Below are positions 58,337 to 64,000 of a DNA stretch of 64,000 nucleotides, piece by piece. Numbering within the stretch: the first letter of the stretch is position 1; each line of letters begins with the position of its first letter. Position numbers and translations under genes: made by a program. The notes beneath the pieces are model-generated. The model was given only the letters and a program-made list of their open reading frames with translations, searched no databases and had not been told where the DNA came from. This DNA comes from Ardenticatenales bacterium (lineage in GTDB: Bacteria > Chloroflexota > Anaerolineae > Epilineales > Epilineaceae): NCBI GenBank assembly GCA_020853525.1, contig JADYYS010000032.1, forward strand, positions 1 to 64,000, in the 5' to 3' direction.

Positions 58337-59234
58337 GCGGGTGCGCCTGATCGTAGGCCGTGCGCAGTCGCTCGTTGGAGACGTGAGTGTAGATCTGCGT
58401 CGTCGAGACGTTCGAGTGGCCGAGCAGCTTCTGCACCTCGCGCACATTGGCGCCGCCGTCGAGGAGGTGGGTGGCGAAGCTGTGCCGCAGCGTGTGCGGC
58501 GTGACGTCGATCCGGATGCCGATCGCCTTCACGTACTCTTTGATGATCAGCCAGAGGCCCTGCCGCGTCAGCCGCGTGCCGCGCGGGTTGAGGAACAGCG
58601 CCTTCTCGTCGCCGCGCTTCAAGTACGCGATCCGGCCGTGGTGCAGGTAGTCCGCCAGCACCGCTGCGGCGCGGTGATAGAGGGGCACGACGCGCTCCTT
58701 GGCGCCCTTGCCGAAGCACCGGACGGTCTCGCCGGCCAAGTCGATGTCGCCGACATCCAGCGCCACGAGCTCGCTCACGCGCATGCCGGTCGCGTACAGG
58801 AGCTCGAGCAGGGCGGCGTCGCGCATCGCCTTCGGGCCGGTGCCCGCGAGCGGCGCGTCCAGCAGGCGGTCGACGTCCGCGCGCCCGAGCGTGCGCGGCA
58901 GGCGCTTGTCGACGGTCGGCGCCTCGAGCGCGGCCGTCGGGTCTTCGCGCACGACGCCCTCGGCGGTGAGAAAGCGGAACAGGCTCTTGGCCGCCGCCAC
59001 CTTGCGCGCCACCGTCGCCGAGGAATAGCCCCGCTCTTTGAGGTGCAGGACGTGGTCGACGATCCGGTCACGGCCGACGTCGGCCCAACGCGTCGGCGCC
59101 GGCCCGAGCGGGCTCGGCTCGGCCAGGAAGGCGATGAATTGGGTCAGGTCGTTGCGATACGCCGTCAGCGTATGGGCGGAATAGCGGCGCTCGACCTCGA
59201 GATAGCGGAGGAAGTCATCGACGTGTTGCCGCAT
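58329..59234 (-). CDS. xerD: Tyrosine recombinase XerC/XerD
   Basis: A 301-residue recombinase with all catalytic residues: R152 (ATGMRVSEL), K176 (GKGAKE), H247 and R250 (HTLRHSFATHLL), H273 (LLGHSNV) and Y282 (IYTHV). The size and the N-terminal SAM-like domain (about 1-90) fit the housekeeping Xer enzymes that resolve chromosome dimers; XerC and XerD cannot be told apart here. It is transcribed from the promoter at 59305-59333. Confidence 0.93.
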   Translation of the reverse strand: MRQHVDDFLRYLEVERRYSAHTLTAYRNDLTQFIAFLAEPSPLGPAPTRWADVGRDRIVDHVLHLKERGYSSATVARKVAAAKSLFRFLTAEGVVREDPTAALEAPTVDKRLPRTLGRADVDRLLDAPLAGTGPKAMRDAALLELLYATGMRVSELVALDVGDIDLAGETVRCFGKGAKERVVPLYHRAAAVLADYLHHGRIAYLKRGDEKALFLNPRGTRLTRQGLWLIIKEYVKAIGIRIDVTPHTLRHSFATHLLDGGANVREVQKLLGHSNVSTTQIYTHVSNERLRTAYDQAHPRA

Positions 59235-59304
59235 GCTGAACCATCCGTGTTGCCCGTCCGCGGCCCGGCGCCGTCGGCCGGTGACTTACCATAACCGGGC
59301 GATC

Positions 59305-59333
59305 AGGATACACGGCCGCCCACGTTACGTCAA
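59305..59333 (-). promoter_or_regulatory. Sigma-A promoter of xerD-punA
   Basis: On the minus strand TTGACG (59328-59333, 5/6), 17-bp spacer, TATCCT (59305-59310, 4/6). Leader of about 64 nt. Confidence 0.65.
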
Positions 59334-59451
59334 GAGCGTGTCCGGCCGGTTCGGGGCATTTGCCGCCCCGCTGCCCGATGCGTTACCCTTCGCCGCCGCC
59401 CCGACGGCGGCATCCGACCGAAGAGGCTCGACCCATCTACTGGAGTCGTTC

Positions 59452-60231
59452 GTGGACATCGTGGTGTTGATCAAGCAGGTGCCCGACACGGCCACCCGGA
59501 TCCAGGACCGCGTCAAGGACGGGCGCGTGGACCTGGACGGCGTGACGTGGGTCACCAGTCCGTACGACGAATATGCCGTCGAAGAGGCGCTCCGATTGAG
59601 AGAACTCCATGGCGGCACCGTCACGCTGCTGACCCTCGGCCCGGAGCGGGCGCACGGCGCGCTGAAGGACATGCTGGCCCTCGGCGCGGACGAGGCGCAG
59701 GCGGTGTGGGATCCGGCGTTCGCGTCGCTCGGCACGCATGCCCGCGCCGAGGTGCTGGCCGCCGCGCTCCGCAAACTGCCGCACGACCTCGTGCTGGCCG
59801 GCTGGAAGGGCGTGGACGGCGACGAGGGCCTCGTGCCGATCTACGTGGCGGCGGCGCTCGATTACCCGCACCTGTCGTTCGTGGTCGGCGTCGAGGTGGA
59901 AGGAAGGACGATCACGGTGCGCCGTGAGATCGAAGGCGGCAAGGAGCACATGACCGCCGATCTGCCGGCCCTTCTGACGGCGCAGAAAGGCCTGAACGAG
60001 GTCCGCTACGCCACGCTGAAGGGGATCATGCGCGTGAAGTCCAAGACGATCCCGGTCTGGACCGCCGCCGACCTCGGCATCGATCCGGCCGCACTGCCGG
60101 CGCCCGCGGTGGAGGTCACCGCCATCGAGCGGCCGGCAGAGCGCGACGGCGGTCGGATCCTCGACGGCAGTCCGGCCGACGCCAGCCGTGCGCTGGCCCG
60201 GATCCTTCACGAAGAAGAGAAGGTGATCTGA
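59452..60231 (+). CDS. etfB: Electron transfer flavoprotein, beta subunit
   Basis: A 259-residue EtfB: VVLIKQVPDTATR at the N-terminus, SPYDEYAVEEALRLRE, LALGADEA and the AMP-binding-type GWKGVDGDEG. The heterodimer carries electrons from acyl-CoA dehydrogenases or other flavoenzymes. GTG 59452 with GGAG 6 nt upstream. It overlaps etfA by 1 bp (TGATG). Confidence 0.95.
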   Translation: MDIVVLIKQVPDTATRIQDRVKDGRVDLDGVTWVTSPYDEYAVEEALRLRELHGGTVTLLTLGPERAHGALKDMLALGADEAQAVWDPAFASLGTHARAEVLAAALRKLPHDLVLAGWKGVDGDEGLVPIYVAAALDYPHLSFVVGVEVEGRTITVRREIEGGKEHMTADLPALLTAQKGLNEVRYATLKGIMRVKSKTIPVWTAADLGIDPAALPAPAVEVTAIERPAERDGGRILDGSPADASRALARILHEEEKVI

Positions 60232-61220
60232 TGGCCGACGTCTGGATTCTCGCCGAGGTGCAGCAGTCCGCCGATTCCACGGCGGTCGGCCTGCGCCGCG
60301 TCACGCACGAGCTCGTCACCGCCGCGCGCGGCGTGGCCGGCGGCAACCGCGTCTGCGCGGTCCTGGCCGGACACGGCGTGGCGCACCTGGCCGGTGCGAT
60401 CGGCGCCGACACGGTGTTCGTCATGGACGATCCTGCGCTGGCCGCCTACTCGCCCGACGGCTGGGCGAAGGCCATCGCCGCCGTCGCCGCCGAGCGCAAG
60501 CCAGGCATCATCCTGGGCGCCAGCACCGCCCGCGGCCGCGACCTGACGCCGCGCATCGCGGCCATCCTGGGCGCCGGGCTGGCGAGCGACTGCATCGAGC
60601 TCGGTACGGACGGCACCGCGCTGACGGCGCTGCGCCCGATGTATGCCGGCAAGGCGCTCGCCCGCGTGCGCGTGACGTCGCAGCCGGCCATGGCGACGCT
60701 CCGGCCGAACAGCTATGCCCCCGCCGGCGACGCCGGCGCGTCGACCGGCGGCCCGACGATCGAAGCCGTTCCGGTCGGCGACGCATCGGGCAGGGCCGTC
60801 GTCACGCGCGTGGAGCTGACGGCGTCGACCCGGCCGGACGTGTCGGAGGCCGACATCATCGTCTCCGGCGGGCGCGGCATGGGCGGACCCGAGCATTTCG
60901 CCATGCTCGAGCAGCTGGCCGACGCCCTCGGCGCAGCCGTCGGCGCCAGCCGGGCGGTCGTGGACGCCGGGTGGCGGCCGCACTCGGATCAGGTCGGTCA
61001 GACCGGCAAGACGGTCTCGCCGTCGCTGTACATCGCGTGCGGCATCTCCGGCGCGGTGCAGCACCTGGCCGGCATGAAGACGAGCAAGCTGATCATCGCC
61101 TTCAACAAGGATGCCGAGGCCCCGATCTTCTCGGTCGCGGACTACGGCATCGTCGGCGACGTGTTCGAAATCGTCCCGGCCTTCACCGAGGCCGTCCGCG
61201 CGCTCCACGCGGTCCGCTAG
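60231..61220 (+). CDS. etfA: Electron transfer flavoprotein, alpha subunit
   Basis: A 329-residue EtfA with the FAD-binding C-terminal domain: [41 protein letters not shown] and NKDAEAPIF. It binds FAD and docks with EtfB. Translationally coupled to etfB. No acyl-CoA dehydrogenase or EtfQO gene lies nearby. Confidence 0.96.
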   Translation: MADVWILAEVQQSADSTAVGLRRVTHELVTAARGVAGGNRVCAVLAGHGVAHLAGAIGADTVFVMDDPALAAYSPDGWAKAIAAVAAERKPGIILGASTARGRDLTPRIAAILGAGLASDCIELGTDGTALTALRPMYAGKALARVRVTSQPAMATLRPNSYAPAGDAGASTGGPTIEAVPVGDASGRAVVTRVELTASTRPDVSEADIIVSGGRGMGGPEHFAMLEQLADALGAAVGASRAVVDAGWRPHSDQVGQTGKTVSPSLYIACGISGAVQHLAGMKTSKLIIAFNKDAEAPIFSVADYGIVGDVFEIVPAFTEAVRALHAVR

Positions 61221-61234
61221 CTGCGGTCGCCGCG

Positions 61235-62116
61235 ATGCGCGCACGGACACGTCCAACGGCGGCGATCGGCTTGGATGGACCGTCCCGGCACGGCCGACGG
61301 CGGCGCGCAGTGTCCGGCGCGGCCCGCGCGGCGACCGCCGTCCTCGTCGCCGTGATGTCGTGCGCGCCGGACGCCCACGCCGCGGCCGATTGCGACGCCA
61401 CGGCGATCACGTGGCCGCCGCCCGGCCAAGCGTTGACCGGGCGCGCAAGCGTGTACGGCAGCGCGGCGATCGACGCCTTTCAGTTCTACAAGGTCGAGTT
61501 CGCCAGCGCCAACGCGCCTGAGACGTGGTCCGCCGTGAGCGCCGTCGTCCGCTCGCCGGCACGCCACGCGCGGCTCGACCGTTGGTCGACGGACGGATTG
61601 CCGGACGGCGCCTATCGCCTGAAGCTGACCGTCGTCGACACCGCCGCCCAGGAACGGTGTCGGGCGATCATCGACGACGTCGTCGTGTCCCACTCCGGCC
61701 GCGCGAGCGCCGCAACCGCAGACGGCGCGATCCCGGCGACGGGCGCATCGCCCGCCGCGCGGACGAGCCTCGGCAAAGACGATCCTGCGCCGTGGCCGAC
61801 GGCCGCGGCGCAGCGGGCGTTGCTGCAGGCAACGGCCGTCGTCACGGCGGAGGTGGGCGCAGGCGAGGGAGTCACGGGCACAACGGCGACAACGGCGACA
61901 ACGGCGACGGCGGCGACGACGGTCACATCGGGTGCGGCCACCGCGCCGGCGAGCGGGGACGCGGCACCGGACGCCGAGCCGACGTCGGTCGCGGCGCTCG
62001 GCCGGCGCTTTGGGGTGCCGTTCGTGCTCGGCTTCGTCGTGGTCGCGGCGCTGATGGCCACGCTCGGCCGCCGCGCATTCCGGTCGCCGGCCGGCGCCGG
62101 CGAGGCCCGTCATTGA
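61235..62116 (+). CDS. Secreted Ig-like domain protein with C-terminal membrane anchor
   Basis: A 293-residue protein with a basic n-region, hydrophobic signal segment (about 32-45, ending AHAA), one Ig-like ectodomain (about 52-145: ITWPPPGQALTG, YKVEFASANAPETWSAV, LPDGAYRLKLTVVDTAAQ), an Ala/Thr-rich linker and a C-terminal membrane segment (about 262-282). The Ig-like pattern is one I associate with surface proteins and PBPs of Chloroflexota. ATG 61235; no strong Shine-Dalgarno sequence. It could be an envelope adhesion or scaffold protein. Confidence 0.75.
   Translation: MRARTRPTAAIGLDGPSRHGRRRRAVSGAARAATAVLVAVMSCAPDAHAAADCDATAITWPPPGQALTGRASVYGSAAIDAFQFYKVEFASANAPETWSAVSAVVRSPARHARLDRWSTDGLPDGAYRLKLTVVDTAAQERCRAIIDDVVVSHSGRASAATADGAIPATGASPAARTSLGKDDPAPWPTAAAQRALLQATAVVTAEVGAGEGVTGTTATTATTATAATTVTSGAATAPASGDAAPDAEPTSVAALGRRFGVPFVLGFVVVAALMATLGRRAFRSPAGAGEARH
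61880..61906. repeat. 9-bp tandem repeat, 3 copies, in coding sequence
   Basis: Three perfect copies of ACAACGGCG followed by degenerate ones, encoding the Ala/Thr linker of the anchored Ig-like protein. Confidence 0.85.
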
Positions 62117-62195
62117 CCCTGCGGCCTGGCTCGGCCGGCATCTGCGCTCCGTCGGCCGTCGATCCCGACCGGACGCCGGAACCGAAGGCGTTGCC

Positions 62196-62759
62196 GTGGA
62201 CTGGCTGATCGTCGGGCTCGGCAATCCGGGCGGGCGCTACGCCGGCACACGACACAACATCGGCCGCGATGCGGTCGAGGCGTTGGCGGTGCAGGCCGGG
62301 GTGTCGCTCGATCAGCTCAAGCATCAGGCGCGTTTCGGGCTGGGCCGGCTCGGCGCCGCGCGCGTCTGTCTCGTCCTGCCGATGACGTACATGAACCTTT
62401 CGGGGCGGGCGGTGGCGCCGATCGCCCGGTTCTATCAAGTGCCGCCGGCACGCGTGTTGGCCGTGTACGACGACATGGACCTGCCGCTCGGCCGGCAGCG
62501 CTTGCGCGCCGACGGGGGGCACGGCGGGCACAACGGCGTGCGGAGCCTGATCGAGCTCCTCGGCACGGATGCCTTTCCGCGGCTGCGACTCGGCGTGGGG
62601 CGCCCGCCTGCCGGCTGGGACGCGGCCGACCACGTTCTCGCCCGCTTCAGTCCCGATGAGGCTGCGGCCGCCGCGGCGCTGATCGATGATGCGGTGTCGA
62701 CGATGAAGGACATCGTCGACCGGGGCGTCGCCGCCGCGATGAACGTGGCGAACGCGTGA
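62196..62759 (+). CDS. pth: Peptidyl-tRNA hydrolase
   Basis: A 187-residue Pth. VGLGNPGGRYAGTRHNIG contains the catalytic His20; LPMTYMNLSG, YDDMDLPLG and GGHGGHNGVRSL complete the active site. It recycles tRNA from peptidyl-tRNA released during translation. GTG start. It ends in a GTGA overlap with the glycosyltransferase gene. Confidence 0.96.
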   Translation: MDWLIVGLGNPGGRYAGTRHNIGRDAVEALAVQAGVSLDQLKHQARFGLGRLGAARVCLVLPMTYMNLSGRAVAPIARFYQVPPARVLAVYDDMDLPLGRQRLRADGGHGGHNGVRSLIELLGTDAFPRLRLGVGRPPAGWDAADHVLARFSPDEAAAAAALIDDAVSTMKDIVDRGVAAAMNVANA

Positions 62760-63880
62760 CCGACCGCCTGCGCGTTCTCCACGTCTACAAGGACTACCCG
62801 CCCGTCTTCGGCGGCATCGAGCATCACGTACGCGACCTCGCCGAGGCGCAGTCGGCCGGCGGCGACGACGTCACCGTCCTCGTGACGGCCACGCGCGGTC
62901 CGACGACCGTGGCGATCGAGCACGGCGTGCGCGTGATCCGGGCACGGCGCGTGACGACCGTCGCGTCCACGCCGCTCTCGTTCGCGCTCGTCCGCACGCT
63001 CGCGGCGGCGCGGCCGGACGTCACGCACCTCCACAGCCCCTACCCCCTCGGCGAGGCCGCCTGGCTGGCCTTCGGGCGCCCGCCGATGGTGCTGAGCTAC
63101 CACGCGGACATCGTCCGACAGCGCCGGCTGCTGCGTTTGTGGCAACCGTGGCAACGCCGCGTGCTCGCCGGCGCCGGCCGGGTCCTCGCGGCAAGCCCGG
63201 CCGTGGCCGCGGGGTCGCCGACGTTGGCCGCGGTCCGGCACAAGGTGGCGCTCGTGCCGTACGGTATCGACGCCGACCGGTTCGTGCTCTCCCCGGCGGC
63301 GGTCGACGCGGCCCGGCGCCGCCTCCGGCCGGCGGGCGCACGGGGCGTCGTGGCGTTCGTCGGCCGACTGCGGTACTACAAGGGCCTCCACGTCCTCGTC
63401 GAGGCGCTCGATCGAATGCCGGACGTGCACGCGCTGATCGTCGGCACCGGACCGGAGGGCGAGGCGCTCCGTGCGGCCGCCGCGGCCGGCGGCGTGGCCG
63501 GCCGAATCCACTGGCTGGGCGACGTTGCCGACGCCGAGCTGCCGGCGGTGCTCGCCGCCGCCGACGTCTACTGCCTGCCGGCGACGGCCAAGAGCGAGGC
63601 ATTCGGCATCGCGATGCTCGAAGCGATGGCGGCCGGCCTGCCGATCGTCTCGACCGAGCTCGGCACCGGCACGTCCTGGGTGAACCAGGCGGACGTCACG
63701 GGCCGTGTCGTGCCGCCCGGCGACGCCGCGGCACTGGCCGGGGCGATCATGGGGCTCGTCGGAGCGGCCGGGACACGCGCTGCGCTCGGTGCTGCGGCCC
63801 GGCAACGGGCGGTCGGCACGTTTTCGCGGCCGGCGATGGTCTCCGCGGTGCGTGCGGCCTACACGGCCGCCGCGGGCTGA
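62756..63880 (+). CDS. GT4-family glycosyltransferase
   Basis: A 374-residue GT-B retaining glycosyltransferase: acceptor domain from VYKDYPPVFGGIEHHV, the HADIVRQ segment, sugar-nucleotide domain with FVGRLRYYKG, and the EX7E motif ESEAFGIAMLE-type (KSEAFGIAMLEAMA). It probably adds hexoses to lipid or polysaccharide. Donor and acceptor unknown. GTG start overlapping pth. Confidence 0.93.
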   Translation: MTDRLRVLHVYKDYPPVFGGIEHHVRDLAEAQSAGGDDVTVLVTATRGPTTVAIEHGVRVIRARRVTTVASTPLSFALVRTLAAARPDVTHLHSPYPLGEAAWLAFGRPPMVLSYHADIVRQRRLLRLWQPWQRRVLAGAGRVLAASPAVAAGSPTLAAVRHKVALVPYGIDADRFVLSPAAVDAARRRLRPAGARGVVAFVGRLRYYKGLHVLVEALDRMPDVHALIVGTGPEGEALRAAAAAGGVAGRIHWLGDVADAELPAVLAAADVYCLPATAKSEAFGIAMLEAMAAGLPIVSTELGTGTSWVNQADVTGRVVPPGDAAALAGAIMGLVGAAGTRAALGAAARQRAVGTFSRPAMVSAVRAAYTAAAG

Positions 63881-63948
63881 CAAGGGCGGATGGCGCCGGC
63901 GCGACACGGCGTGCTGCGCACGATGCCCGATCGCCGCCCACCCTCTTG

Positions 63949-63954
63949 TACAAT
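63949..63954 (+). promoter_or_regulatory. -10 box at the right edge
   Basis: TACAAT (5/6), preceded by TTG. Transcription would start near 63961, and a 6-bp hairpin (63969-63986) lies in the new transcript. It probably serves a gene or RNA beyond the window. Confidence 0.4.
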
Positions 63955-64000
63955 GACGGTCTTGTCCGGCGCCCGGCAGTGGGCGCGGTGTAGGTCGCAT

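Noticed and set aside
58329..59234. Tyrosine recombinase as a sign of an integrated element
   Set aside because: Length and sequence fit housekeeping Xer; no att-like repeats, tRNA or phage genes are near.
1..64000. tRNA and rRNA genes
   Set aside because: No segment with a full cloverleaf or T-loop GTTCGA-type context outside genes, and no rRNA-like stretch was seen by eye; a covariance-model scan was not possible.

Overview
The window is 64 kb of very GC-rich bacterial chromosome with dense, housekeeping-type gene content and no phage, plasmid, CRISPR, rRNA or recognisable tRNA. Gene content points to a member of the Chloroflexota (Anaerolineae-like): FhaA/FhaB forkhead proteins next to a SEDS/PBP pair, a myo-inositol-1-phosphate synthase, secreted DUF1573 proteins around a cytochrome c maturation operon, Tat-exported DUF1800/DUF1501 proteins, several type I signal peptidases, GatCAB, and many GTG/TTG starts with 4-bp stop/start overlaps. 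The phylum call is inference from family content, not from a marker-gene tree.

Layout. 1-390: gene-free, occupied by a 253-bp nested inverted-repeat element (137-389). 388-4617 (minus): a surface-anchored protein, then a DUF1800-DUF1501 Tat pair. 4886-5494 (plus): solitary rpsD. 5482-12568 (minus): an eight-gene chain ccmE-ccmF-ccmH-tlpA-ccmI-like-diheme cytochrome-ccmD-like-DUF2085, nearly all genes overlapping, driven by a good sigma-A promoter at 12730-12758. 12879-17227 (minus): three DUF1573-type membrane-anchored proteins and a SurA-like/thioredoxin fusion, probably the periplasmic-side redox and folding partners of the ccm block. 17340-21417 (minus): a large beta-propeller lipoprotein and a BlaI-type repressor / M56 metallopeptidase pair. 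The same dyad operator (CTTAC-N5-GTAAG) sits just downstream of the -10 box of both promoters, so the three genes look like one proteolysis-controlled regulon. 21673-23667 (plus): LysM lipoprotein. 23696-25804 (minus): cytochrome-b5-like protein, metallo-beta-lactamase-fold hydrolase, signal peptidase, zinc-ribbon membrane protein.

25891-32845 (plus): fhaA-fhaB-rodA-pbpA-purB-cca, a cell-wall elongation operon running on into purine and tRNA genes. 32931-39248 (plus): two tandem signal peptidases sharing an N-terminal MAWPxPAWE motif, radA, serS, mutL. 39474-41151 (plus): Trm112-like membrane protein and ino1, ended by a strong hairpin. 41336-46480 (minus): small secreted protein plus matrixin-type zinc protease, typA, msrQ-msrP. 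46751-49456 (plus): SDR oxidoreductase and a secreted Kelch protein with a strong terminator. 49613-55595 (plus): gatC, gatA, aminotransferase, gatB and an RNA (uracil-C5)-type methyltransferase. 55744-57467 (plus): a freestanding I9 (subtilisin propeptide-like) protein followed by a subtilase without a signal peptide. 57491-59234 (minus): xerD and purine nucleoside phosphorylase. 59452-63880 (plus): etfB-etfA, an Ig-like anchored protein, pth and a GT4 glycosyltransferase; a promoter-like -10 box at the right edge probably serves a gene outside the window.

The most novel candidates are the shared-operator BlaI/M56/propeller regulon, the I9-inhibitor/subtilase pair, the nested inverted-repeat element at the left edge, the SurA-TlpA fusion with its DUF1573 trio, and the signal-peptidase tandem with a shared cytosolic motif.
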